From: Pseudomonas tehranensis
Lineage (GTDB): Bacteria > Pseudomonadota > Gammaproteobacteria > Pseudomonadales > Pseudomonadaceae
Assembly (NCBI RefSeq): GCF_014268615.1
Contig: NZ_JABWQV010000024.1
Location: forward strand, 1-41,111
Reading direction: 5' to 3'
DNA length: 41,111 bases
In this document: in pieces, positions 1 through 7,126 of the stretch
Position numbering within the stretch: position 1 is the stretch's first letter
How the letters are laid out: every line of letters begins with the position of its first letter
Notes under the pieces: model-generated
Told to the model about the DNA's origin: nothing
The model's database searches: none
Seen by the model: only the letters and a program-made list of their open reading frames with translations
Program-made: the position numbers and the translations under genes

Positions 1-23
1 CGCGAGCAAGCCCGCTCCCACAG
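1..23. repeat. REP element, half, cut by window edge
   Basis: The first 23 bases match the right-hand arm of the REPIN at 33098-33188 (GCGAGCAAGCCCGCTCCCAC). Such palindromes are typical Pseudomonas extragenic repeats. The partner arm, if present, lies outside the window. The rest of the stretch to position 52 shows nothing else. Confidence 0.8.
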
Positions 24-52
24 TGGATCTGCGGTGAACTCGGGGCTTGCGA

Positions 53-457
53 TCAGCGCTTGCCATCCAGCGGGTCGATATCGGCCATTTCCGCTTCATC
101 CAGCCCGTCGCCCCCGCCAATATCATCTTCATCCACAACGCTGAGGTCCCAGTCGGCCTGCCCATCGTCACCGGCCTCATGGGCGTCCCGGGCACCGTCT
201 TCGCGGATCAGTGTTTCCGGGCTCATGTCGTCGTCGGTGGATTCGTGATCATCCGTCGAGGCCCCTGTCAGCCCGGCTTCACGCACGCGTTCACGAGGCA
301 TCAACTGCTCGCGTTCGTTTTCCGGCAGTTCGTCACCGATTTTCGCGCTGGGCTCTTGTTCGTCGAATTCCAGTTCATGCATCGAGCCCATGCGGTCTTC
401 GTTATCGTCGATGGGTTCCGGTTGAACCGCGTCGAAAGGACGTCGTGAATCATTCAT
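53..457 (-). CDS. small, very acidic hypothetical protein (134 aa)
   Basis: I do not recognise a functional domain. The protein is 134 aa, extremely rich in Asp and Glu along its whole length, with few hydrophobic runs, no signal peptide and no membrane segment, so it is probably cytoplasmic and largely disordered. The start ATG at 457 is preceded by GAGG at a suitable distance. It is divergent from the carbonic anhydrase gene, with 132 bases between the two starts. Similar acidic proteins in pseudomonads are sometimes labelled serine kinase/phosphatase; I see no kinase or phosphatase motif that would justify that name. The reading frame looks genuine because of the ribosome binding site and the consistent composition. 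Confidence 0.75.
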   Translation of the reverse strand: MNDSRRPFDAVQPEPIDDNEDRMGSMHELEFDEQEPSAKIGDELPENEREQLMPRERVREAGLTGASTDDHESTDDDMSPETLIREDGARDAHEAGDDGQADWDLSVVDEDDIGGGDGLDEAEMADIDPLDGKR

Positions 458-589
458 GGCAATTCCTCATACTGTGGGGCTTACTGGGTGGACCCACAGC
501 CGTGGCGAGAATTCCAACGGCATTCTGGACGTGACCTCGACAGGCGGTCGTCTGTCAAAGTTGCGCACTATTCTCGAGGGCTAGATAGC

Positions 590-1234
590 ATGAACGAATT
601 ACAAGATCTGATTGATAACAACGCACGCTGGGCCGATGCGATCAAGCAGGAAGATCCTGACTTCTTTTCCAAGCTGGCCCGTCAGCAAACCCCTGAGTAT
701 CTGTGGATCGGCTGTTCCGATGCGCGGGTGCCGGCCAACGAGATCGTCGGCATGCTGCCCGGCGATCTGTTCGTGCACCGTAACGTGGCCAACGTGGTGC
801 TGCACACCGACCTCAACTGCCTGTCGGTGATCCAGTACGCGGTGGACGTGCTCAAGGTCAAACATATCCTGGTCACCGGGCATTACGGCTGTGGCGGCGT
901 GCGTGCCTCGATGCAGGATCGTCAACTGGGTCTGATCGACGGTTGGCTGCGTTCGATTCGCGACCTCTACTACGAGCACCGCGAAACGTTGGCCCAATTG
1001 CCGACCGAAGAAGAGCGCGTGGATCGCTTGTGCGAGCTCAACGTGATCCAGCAGGTGGCCAACGTCGGCCATACCAGCATCGTGCAGAACGCTTGGCATC
1101 GCGGGCAGAAACTGTCGATCCACGGCTGTATCTACGGGATCAAGGACGGCCGCTGGAAAAGCCTGGATACGACGATCAGCGGTTTCGAGCAGTTGCCGCC
1201 GCAGTATCGGTTGCGTCCGGTCGACGCGCCCTGA
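590..1234 (+). CDS. can: beta-class carbonic anhydrase
   Basis: Reversibly hydrates CO2 to bicarbonate in the cytoplasm, supplying bicarbonate to carboxylases. The 214-aa product has the complete beta-class zinc site: Cys42 and Asp44 in the WIGCSDAR segment, then His98 and Cys101 in GHYGCGG. The Asp44-Arg46 dyad is present, and the residue numbers equal those of E. coli Can. The frame is open further upstream to 488, but the ATG at 590 begins the normal family N-terminus and has GAGGG about 11 bases ahead, so it is preferred. No transporter gene is linked to it; the next gene (SET protein) converges from the other strand. Confidence 0.95.
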   Translation: MNELQDLIDNNARWADAIKQEDPDFFSKLARQQTPEYLWIGCSDARVPANEIVGMLPGDLFVHRNVANVVLHTDLNCLSVIQYAVDVLKVKHILVTGHYGCGGVRASMQDRQLGLIDGWLRSIRDLYYEHRETLAQLPTEEERVDRLCELNVIQQVANVGHTSIVQNAWHRGQKLSIHGCIYGIKDGRWKSLDTTISGFEQLPPQYRLRPVDAP

Positions 1235-1244
1235 TTCGGTTCAT

Positions 1245-1772
1245 TCAGTCGCGATGACAGCGGCGACGCCAGTGCCGCAGAAATTTCATCCCTCGCTCGT
1301 TGGGCGGTTCGTCATAGCCTGTGATCCAGCCATGACAGTTGGACGAACCGCACCGGCAGGCGAACTGTCGATACAATTTCTGTTCGGTACTGGCGTAATC
1401 CATCGTCAGGCAGTCACCTTCCTCGATGGTGGTCAGCGCCCATAACCACAGTTCGCTCATGTCCAGGAACACATTCGGGCTGCAGGAGTGCTGCAGCAAT
1501 CCGGCGAAGCGCGGGTCATACATGTGGATGTCCGGCAGGATCTGCAGTGTATGCAGGCGTCGTCGGCTCACGATCAGCCCCGATACCCTGCACATCCTTT
1601 CCAACGGCGCAAACCGCCTGCGGGCGACGATGCCATTGCCGCGGCCGTTAGTCGTCTGGCGCACTTCGAAATCGCGCCTGGATGGATAACCCATGCGCGT
1701 GCTGAGTTGTTTCTCGGGATAGATGCCGTCCCGGTTCGCTGAGAAAGCGTTGTCTGCAAGGAAGGTGGTCAT
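1245..1772 (-). CDS. SET-domain protein, putative protein-lysine methyltransferase
   Basis: A 175-aa protein consisting of a compact SET domain. Visible motifs: NGRGNGIVARR near residues 42-53 (the N-terminal SET G-x-G strand), LQHSCSPNV at about 93-101 (the NHSCxPN motif with Asn replaced by Gln), MDYASTE near 124-130 (the catalytic Tyr strand), and a post-SET-like CRCGSSNCHGWI at 139-150 that could bind zinc. SET enzymes transfer methyl from S-adenosylmethionine to lysine side chains; bacterial targets are mostly unknown. An upstream ATG at 1871 would add 33 residues, but the ATG at 1772 has AGGGA five bases ahead and fits the domain boundary. No neighbouring gene suggests a substrate. Confidence 0.85.
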   Translation of the reverse strand: MTTFLADNAFSANRDGIYPEKQLSTRMGYPSRRDFEVRQTTNGRGNGIVARRRFAPLERMCRVSGLIVSRRRLHTLQILPDIHMYDPRFAGLLQHSCSPNVFLDMSELWLWALTTIEEGDCLTMDYASTEQKLYRQFACRCGSSNCHGWITGYDEPPNERGMKFLRHWRRRCHRD

Positions 1773-1893
1773 GACGGTCCCTGTCGCGTAGGACGCTCGG
1801 CCTTCTGGCGCTGGCGATCCTGCCAGCGGTCGTTGAAACCTGCTTAGCTTCGCGCAACCTTGAAACGACATCTACTGTCGACTCTGACAGGAG

Positions 1894-1944
1894 CCAAAGG
1901 CGCTTTCCCGCGTGAGCGCAGGCTTACGCAGGAAAGCCCTTTGG
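1894..1944. other. large imperfect hairpin between SET gene and secreted-protein gene
   Basis: Arms CCAAAGGCGCTTTCC (1894-1908) and GGAAAGCCCTTTGG (1931-1944) pair with one bulge. An inner GCGT/ACGC pairing sits at 1910-1913 and 1926-1929. It lies just 3' of the minus-strand gene ending at 1949, so it may end or stabilise that transcript. No U-run follows on either strand, so it is not a standard intrinsic terminator. Confidence 0.5.
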
Positions 1945-1948
1945 GGAT

Positions 1949-3109
1949 TTACACCGCGTCAGGCAGCGCTGGCATGGGGACTTTCAATTGTGGAAGTTGT
2001 GATTTGATCGCCGGCTCCGCGCATTTTTTCGCTGCTTCGTCCGCAGACAACTTGCGGATCGAGGTATAGAACAGCTCACAGGTTTCTTCTTTTTGCGTGA
2101 CCTGCCACGTTTGTGTGCATTGGTTCAATTGCGCCGTCGGATCGGTGCCCGGTTTGCTGCCCATGCCGGCTTGCCAGCATGCAGCGCTCAGGTCCTGGCC
2201 CATGACCTTCAAACCGGCCGCATCCGCCTTGGCCTGGTCACCGTCGTAGCTGTCAGGATCGGCGGCGTACCAGATGTAGCTCGGGTGGTTGGAACCCAGG
2301 ACCGGAACCTTGACGCCCGCAGACGGAGTAATGGTCGCCAGGCCCAGCACGTTCACGGTCTGGCCGTACTGTGTCTTGATCCAGTTCCGCACGGGAGCGC
2401 CGAAGGCCACCATCGGCAGCGTTTCTCCGCTGGTGTTTTGGCTGACCTCCTTGACCATGGTGGTCTGGTAATCGTTGAAATAGTCGTAGACCCCGCCCAG
2501 CGCCTGACCGGCATCGGATGGGGCGGCGATGGGCGCGATGTCGATGATGGTCTGGTAGGCCGGGGTCTGTTCGGCGGCGATGCCGTTGGCGGTCAATAGC
2601 GTGGCCCAGCGATCGGTGGTGGCCGATTCCAGGTAGTCCTGCGCCTGGGTCAGGGAGTAATCCGGCGGGAAGTGCAGCAACTCGATGCTCTTGCGGTTCT
2701 CCAGAGCCATGCCCAGTGGCAGGAACAGGTACCAGTCGTAGGCCCATTTGTTATCGCTGTTGAGTTTGCTGGCCCCGTTGTATGCCAGGTCACCGGCGTC
2801 GAGCAGCGCAGCCAGTGGTTGACCGTAACCCTTCGGCACCCCGCTGATGCTGGCATAGACTTTATCGTTATCGCGTTTGACGCTGACCTTGGCCTTGCTA
2901 TAGCCATCGCGTTGCACACTTTGGCTTAGGTAATGCTCGACAGTCTGCTCCAGCGTCCAGTCGCGAAAGCAAATGACGTTGCAGTTATTGGGATAAGCGA
3001 AGAGACGGGTGACGCGTTCGGTACTGCCAAGGTATACGTCGATGTCGGCGGCGTGGGCGGCGGTACTGAAGGCCAGGGTGGCAAAAGAAAGTACGGCGAG
3101 TTTGGACAT
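1949..3109 (-). CDS. secreted/periplasmic protein of unknown function (386 aa)
   Basis: The N-terminus MSKLAVLSFATLAFSTAAHA is a clear Sec signal peptide, with cleavage expected after AHA at about residue 20, giving a mature protein of about 366 aa. The start at 3109 is chosen over 3157 because AAGGAT lies just ahead of it and the signal peptide begins there. I do not recognise the fold. Six or more cysteines are scattered (NNCNVICF near the N-terminus; single Cys in SAACWQ, LNQCTQ, ETCELF and KKCAEP near the C-terminus), consistent with disulfides in the periplasm. There is no lipobox, no outer-membrane terminal signature and no catalytic motif I can name. It stands alone between an atoE terminator and a large hairpin, so it is probably monocistronic. 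Confidence 0.85.
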   Translation of the reverse strand: MSKLAVLSFATLAFSTAAHAADIDVYLGSTERVTRLFAYPNNCNVICFRDWTLEQTVEHYLSQSVQRDGYSKAKVSVKRDNDKVYASISGVPKGYGQPLAALLDAGDLAYNGASKLNSDNKWAYDWYLFLPLGMALENRKSIELLHFPPDYSLTQAQDYLESATTDRWATLLTANGIAAEQTPAYQTIIDIAPIAAPSDAGQALGGVYDYFNDYQTTMVKEVSQNTSGETLPMVAFGAPVRNWIKTQYGQTVNVLGLATITPSAGVKVPVLGSNHPSYIWYAADPDSYDGDQAKADAAGLKVMGQDLSAACWQAGMGSKPGTDPTAQLNQCTQTWQVTQKEETCELFYTSIRKLSADEAAKKCAEPAIKSQLPQLKVPMPALPDAV

Positions 3110-3180
3110 GCTCAGATCCTTTTCAGCGTGTGGACCCCTCGAACAGGGTGTAGCCATACTGAAACAGACCGGAGCGAAGA

Positions 3181-3214
3181 AAAAGTGGGCCGACGAAAAT
3201 ATCGGCCCTTTTTT
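3181..3214 (-). terminator. intrinsic terminator after atoE
   Basis: Stem GGGCCGA (3187-3193) / TCGGCCC (3202-3208) with an eight-base AT-rich loop. On the minus strand the stem is followed by ACTTTTTC, just after the transporter stop at 3221. The plus-strand side also has TTTTTT, so it may work in both directions. Confidence 0.8.
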
Positions 3215-3220
3215 ATGGCT

Positions 3221-4639
3221 TTATGGCATCACTGGCGGCAGATAAGACAATGTCGTCCCCAGCGCCCACAGCAGCACCAGCACCAATGGCGTGTGAACCA
3301 GTAATTGCACGAAGGAGAAACCGATCAGGTCCCGGGCCTTGAGCCCCAACACGCCCAGCAGCGGCAGCATGTAGAACGGATTGATCAGGTTTGGCAGCGC
3401 TTCGGCGGCGTTATAGATTTGTACCGCCCACCCCAGGTGATAGTTCAGATCATTGGCCACCTGCATGACATAGGGGGCTTCGATGATCCATTTGCCGCCT
3501 CCCGATGGAATGAAAAAGCCCAGCACCGCCGAGTAGGCGCCCATCAACACGGCGTAGGTATCGTGGGACGCGATCTGTACGAAAAAGGTGGATATGTGAT
3601 GGGCAAGTGTCTGGGCGTCGCTACCCTTGACCGTGGTCAGCAGCGCGGCAATCGAGCCATACAGCGGGAACTGGATCAGTACGCCGGTGGTGGTCGGCAC
3701 CGCGCGCGCCACGGCATCGAGAAAGCTGCGCGGCCGCCAATGCAGCAGCGCGCCAAGCATCAGGAACAGGAAATTGTAAGTGTTAAGCCCGGAGATGGCG
3801 CTTATCGCAGGTTTGGTCGAGAACTCGTGGAACAACCAGCCGGCGGCCAGCAGCGCCAGGGCAATGGTCAGCAGCGGGCTATGTTCCAGCCACTCTCCCG
3901 GGCGGGTGCGAGGCTGCAACGCCGGCATGCTGAAGCTAGGGTCTATCCCGCAGGCGGCGGCGTCACGGGCACTGTTCGGGCCGGGAGCGGTGGCATAGGC
4001 CACGATCAGCGAGATCACGATCAACGCCAGCAACATCACTCCGGATTGCCAGAGAAAAATGGTCTGGGTGAACGGAATGACCCCAGTAATCGACAGGATC
4101 GACGGTGGCAGGCTGGCCGGGTTGGCCTGCAATTGCGCCGCCGACGAAGACAAACCCAGTGCCCAAACCGCGCCCAGGCCCAGGTAAGCGGCGGCGCCGG
4201 CGGCGCGATAGTCCATTTTCAGATCCGTGCGACGGGCCAGGGCACGTACCAATAAACCGCCAAATACCAGGGAAAGACCCCAGTTGAGCAGCGACGCGAC
4301 CATGGAGATCAGCGCGACCCAGGCCACCGCAGAGCGGCCATTCTTCGGGATGCGGGCCAGGCGATCGATCAGTTTGACAGCGGGCGGCGAGCTGGCGACC
4401 ACGTAACCGCCGATCACCACGAAGGCCATTTGCATGGTGAACGGTATCAGGCTCCAGAAGCCATCGCCGAACGCCATGGCAGCGGCCGTAGGTTTGGCGC
4501 CGATGAACAGTGTCGCCACCGCTACTACCAGTACCGCCAGTGCGGCAAACACCCAGGAGTCAGGGAACCAGCGCTCGGCAAAACTGGAACAGCGCAGGGC
4601 AAAACGGGCGGAACGGCTGTCTTGTATGTCGGTGGTCAC
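3221..4639 (-). CDS. atoE: short-chain fatty acid transporter, AtoE family
   Basis: Inner-membrane permease expected to import short-chain fatty acids such as acetoacetate or butyrate. The 472-aa product has about a dozen hydrophobic segments and the AtoE-type C-terminal stretch [16 protein letters not shown] followed by the [16 protein letters not shown] region. The frame stays open upstream to 4996, but those residues are polar shadow sequence. The GTG at 4639 has GAGGT seven bases ahead and starts directly before the family N-terminus ([20 protein letters not shown]). No ketone-body CoA-transferase genes (atoDA) are adjacent. Two abutting inverted repeats at 4689-4724 sit upstream and may be its operator. 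Confidence 0.88.
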   Translation of the reverse strand: MTTDIQDSRSARFALRCSSFAERWFPDSWVFAALAVLVVAVATLFIGAKPTAAAMAFGDGFWSLIPFTMQMAFVVIGGYVVASSPPAVKLIDRLARIPKNGRSAVAWVALISMVASLLNWGLSLVFGGLLVRALARRTDLKMDYRAAGAAAYLGLGAVWALGLSSSAAQLQANPASLPPSILSITGVIPFTQTIFLWQSGVMLLALIVISLIVAYATAPGPNSARDAAACGIDPSFSMPALQPRTRPGEWLEHSPLLTIALALLAAGWLFHEFSTKPAISAISGLNTYNFLFLMLGALLHWRPRSFLDAVARAVPTTTGVLIQFPLYGSIAALLTTVKGSDAQTLAHHISTFFVQIASHDTYAVLMGAYSAVLGFFIPSGGGKWIIEAPYVMQVANDLNYHLGWAVQIYNAAEALPNLINPFYMLPLLGVLGLKARDLIGFSFVQLLVHTPLVLVLLWALGTTLSYLPPVMP

Positions 4640-4688
4640 GGCAATTACCTCGGTTTTTATGGTTATAGGTATTGGGTGCGGAATGGTA

Positions 4689-4724
4689 TTGGCGGTCAGC
4701 CGCCAACACTGGAACACTCCAGTG
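4689..4724. promoter_or_regulatory. two abutting perfect inverted repeats, candidate operator
   Basis: TTGGCGG-TCAG-CCGCCAA at 4689-4706 is followed at once by CACTGGA-ACAC-TCCAGTG at 4707-4724. Both have seven-base perfect arms and a four-base centre. They lie 50-85 bases upstream of the atoE start and 136-171 bases upstream of the divergent chemotaxis gene. Binding sites for a dimeric regulator are inferred; no regulator gene is adjacent. Confidence 0.5.
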
Positions 4725-4859
4725 ACCATGGAGGTTAATCCGGGTTCGCGAGCGCGCAGGATTATTTTCAGAAGCGGCCTGTGGCGCTCTTCAGAAAAAA
4801 ATCGGCGAGCCGATGGCATGAGAACAGGCCACCTAACTCTCCTGCTCCCGGAGCATGCC

Positions 4860-6176
4860 ATGTTCAATAAGCGCTTGAAGCAGGAGCTTTCGGCTCTTCG
4901 CCAGGAACTGTCCAGCCTTATGCAGGTGAAGGAGAGTTTGGACCGTGAGATGCTGGCCCTCACTCTGGATGCCGAAGGGCGGGTGCAAACGGTCAATCAG
5001 AATTTCCTCGACGAAATGCACTACAAGACCCAGGACCTCATCGGCCGGTCTGTCGAAGAGCTGGTGCCGGCTTACCTGAAGTCCAATGAGTTCCAGTTGC
5101 GTTTCAAGACGGCGCTGACTCGAGGCGAGCATTTCTCCGGCGCCGTACGGCTGCTCCGGGGCAACGGTAAGGAAGCCTGGTTGCGTTCGATCCTCCAACC
5201 GGTACGGGCGACTGATGGGCGAATCCGCTATTTCTCGATGTATTCCAGCGACCTGACTCGTACCATCGAGGCGTCGCGCGAGCATGAAAACCTCATTGGT
5301 GCGCTGGTGCGTTCCACGGCGGTGATCGAATTCGACCTGGGCGGTCATGTCCTGACAGCCAATGATCGTTTCCTCAATGCCATGGGTTACAGCCTGGCGC
5401 AGATCAAGGGCAAGCATCACCGCATGTTTTGCGAACCGGAGGAGTACAACAGCGCCACCTACCAGCAGTTCTGGCAGCGTCTCAATTGCGGCGAGTTCGT
5501 GGCCGGTCGCTTCAAACGCCTGGACAGCAACGGTCGTGAGGTCTGGCTGGAAGCCTCCTATAACCCGGTGCTCGACTCCAACGAACGACTGTACAAAGTG
5601 GTCAAGTTCGCCACGGACATCACCGATCAGGTCAACCAGGAAAAGGCCGTCGCCGAGGCGGCCAGCATTGCCTACAGCACCTCGTTGCAAACCGACAGCA
5701 GCGCCCAGCGCGGCACCACCGTGGTGACCCAGGCCGTGGATGTGATGCGCGACCTGGCCCGGCACATGCAATCCGCCGGCGAAGGCATCGAGGCCCTGAA
5801 TGAGCAATCGCTGGTGATCGGCACCATCGTCAAGACCATCAGCGGTATTGCCGAACAGACCAACCTGCTGGCGCTCAATGCGGCCATCGAAGCCGCCCGG
5901 GCTGGTGAGCAGGGCCGGGGCTTCGCGGTGGTGGCTGATGAAGTGCGGCAACTGGCGTCGCGTACCAGTCAGGCCACTGATGAGATCGTCGGCGTGGTTC
6001 GCCAGAACCAGGACATGGCCCGCAACGCCGTGGCACTGATGACCGACGGCCAGCACCAGGCCGAACAGGGCCTGGCCCTGGCAGCGGAGGCGGGGACGGT
6101 GATCGTCGAGATTCAGGATGGGGCGAAGAAGGTGGTCGATGCCGTGAGCCTGTTTGCCAATCAGTTGTCGACTTGA
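4860..6176 (+). CDS. soluble double-PAS methyl-accepting chemotaxis transducer (BdlA/Aer-like)
   Basis: A 438-aa transducer without membrane segments. A short coiled N-terminus ([18 protein letters not shown]) leads to PAS domain 1 (about 28-130), PAS domain 2 (about 145-255; its [19 protein letters not shown] stretch is typical of flavin- or haem-binding PAS) and an MCP signalling hairpin whose tip ([20 protein letters not shown]) lies near 333-352. It should couple to CheW/CheA in the cytoplasm. The layout and length resemble BdlA of P. aeruginosa (two PAS plus MCP, about 417 aa), which links redox/nutrient cues to biofilm dispersal; equivalence is not proven. Start choice: ATG at 4860 with GGAG six bases upstream. 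The open frame further upstream overlaps atoE antisense and is not protein-like. No che genes are nearby. Confidence 0.92.
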   Translation: MFNKRLKQELSALRQELSSLMQVKESLDREMLALTLDAEGRVQTVNQNFLDEMHYKTQDLIGRSVEELVPAYLKSNEFQLRFKTALTRGEHFSGAVRLLRGNGKEAWLRSILQPVRATDGRIRYFSMYSSDLTRTIEASREHENLIGALVRSTAVIEFDLGGHVLTANDRFLNAMGYSLAQIKGKHHRMFCEPEEYNSATYQQFWQRLNCGEFVAGRFKRLDSNGREVWLEASYNPVLDSNERLYKVVKFATDITDQVNQEKAVAEAASIAYSTSLQTDSSAQRGTTVVTQAVDVMRDLARHMQSAGEGIEALNEQSLVIGTIVKTISGIAEQTNLLALNAAIEAARAGEQGRGFAVVADEVRQLASRTSQATDEIVGVVRQNQDMARNAVALMTDGQHQAEQGLALAAEAGTVIVEIQDGAKKVVDAVSLFANQLST

Positions 6177-6183
6177 GTTCGAT

Positions 6184-6223
6184 ATTATCGTTTTTTACAT
6201 ATTAATTATTGTTTGGCGATAAT
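6184..6223 (+). promoter_or_regulatory. AT-rich promoter with inverted repeat over the -10, upstream of DUF2975/XRE pair
   Basis: A sigma70-like promoter is visible: TTTACA (6194-6199), 18-base spacer, GATAAT (6218-6223). ATTATCG (6184-6190) and CGATAAT (6217-6223) form a perfect seven-base inverted repeat that brackets the promoter and overlaps the -10. This is a plausible binding site for the XRE protein at 6830-7054. Confidence 0.55.
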
Positions 6224-6267
6224 TTAGACGCTATGGTTTGCGCTTCCTTTGTTCTGTGGAGCCTCCT

Positions 6268-6822
6268 ATGTCTTCGAATCGTCTCGCCCTGTACAGCCAG
6301 CGCATGGCTGTCATCACACTTCTCTTCATTATCACGATGATGGTCCTCAACGCCGGGGTCTGGCTGTTTCCTGACGTTGCTTCAGAATACGGTCTGGGCT
6401 TTGCCCTGACCGAGCGACAGCTGTCGAGCTTGTCAGCAGAGGCTATGCGCTTGACTGGCTGGCAATGCCTTGGCGCAATGCTGTTGTCGAGCATACCGCT
6501 GCTGGCACTGGCGTTCGGGCTGGGCCATTTGCGGCAGTTGTTCCAGCGATATGCCCAAGGTGAGTACTTTTCCAGCGACGCAGCCGTTTGCCTGGGGAAG
6601 GTAGGTCGCGCTGTGGCGCTGTGGGTGCTGCTGGATTTCCTGTGTGAGCCGTTTCTCAGCCTGCTGGTGACGATCAACGCACCGGTCGGTCAGCGTTTGC
6701 TTACCTTCAGTGTTACCGCCCCGTCGTTTGTCGCGTTGTTTCTTGCAGCCTGCATTGCAATCATTGCCCGGATATTGTCCCGGGCCAGTGAAGTCGATTC
6801 AGAAAACCGAACTTTCGTTTGA
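6268..6822 (+). CDS. DUF2975 family membrane protein
   Basis: A 184-aa inner-membrane protein with four hydrophobic segments: about residues 12-34, 62-84, 112-135 and 155-175. Segments 1 and 2 are separated by a loop carrying YGLGFALTERQLSSLSAEAMR. The pattern of four helices followed by a small XRE regulator is the usual DUF2975 arrangement; the molecular role of the family is not known. ATG at 6268 is preceded by GGAG at a good distance, so it is preferred to the ATG at 6238. Seven bases separate its stop from the XRE start, so the two genes are almost certainly one transcript from the promoter at 6194-6223. Confidence 0.85.
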   Translation: MSSNRLALYSQRMAVITLLFIITMMVLNAGVWLFPDVASEYGLGFALTERQLSSLSAEAMRLTGWQCLGAMLLSSIPLLALAFGLGHLRQLFQRYAQGEYFSSDAAVCLGKVGRAVALWVLLDFLCEPFLSLLVTINAPVGQRLLTFSVTAPSFVALFLAACIAIIARILSRASEVDSENRTFV

Positions 6823-6829
6823 GAACCCT

Positions 6830-7054
6830 ATGCCGATCGTTATTCAACTTGATGTGATGTTGGCGACGCGCAAGGTTAAATCCAAGGACCTTGCCGCCGC
6901 GATAGGCATTACTGAAGCCAACCTTTCCTTATTGAAGCAAGGAAAGGTCAAGGGTATTCGCCTGGCTACCCTCGAAGCCATTTGCAGCCATCTGCAATGT
7001 CAGCCTGCCGATCTGCTGATTTACCAACCGCAGAGCGACGCCCCCAAGGCCTGA
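6830..7054 (+). CDS. small XRE/Cro-C1 family transcriptional regulator (YozG-like)
   Basis: A 74-aa single-domain helix-turn-helix protein. The helices run from LDVMLATRKVKSKDLAAAIG through ITEANLSLLKQGKVKGI (recognition helix) to LATLEAICSHLQCQPADLL, the usual Cro/C1 fold of the YozG type with no extra effector domain. It is the natural partner of the upstream DUF2975 gene, seven bases away. Autoregulation through the ATTATCG/CGATAAT inverted repeat upstream of the pair is an inference. The ribosome binding site is weak, suggesting translational coupling to the membrane-protein gene. A REP element follows the stop. Confidence 0.88.
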   Translation: MPIVIQLDVMLATRKVKSKDLAAAIGITEANLSLLKQGKVKGIRLATLEAICSHLQCQPADLLIYQPQSDAPKA

Positions 7055-7059
7055 CTCCT

Positions 7060-7085
7060 GGGGGAGCGAGCCTGCTCGCGATGGC
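7060..7085. repeat. REP-like palindrome
   Basis: GGGGGAGCGAGCCTGCTCGC contains the arms GCGAG and CTCGC around CCTG, the core of the Pseudomonas REP family, followed by GATGGC. It lies between the convergent XRE and gamma-glutamyltransferase genes, the usual REP location. Confidence 0.7.
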
Positions 7086-7126
7086 CGGCGACGCGACTTC
7101 GCAGACCGTCCGGATAGCCGCGACGC

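Noticed and set aside
4791..4816. FliA (sigma28) promoter for the double-PAS transducer
   Set aside because: GCCGATGG resembles the -10, but the -35 position reads TTCA rather than TAAA, too weak to annotate.
4833..6056. 407-aa open frame on the minus strand across the double-PAS transducer gene
   Set aside because: An antisense shadow produced by GC-rich third positions; the product has no domain logic and the plus-strand gene has full PAS and MCP motifs.
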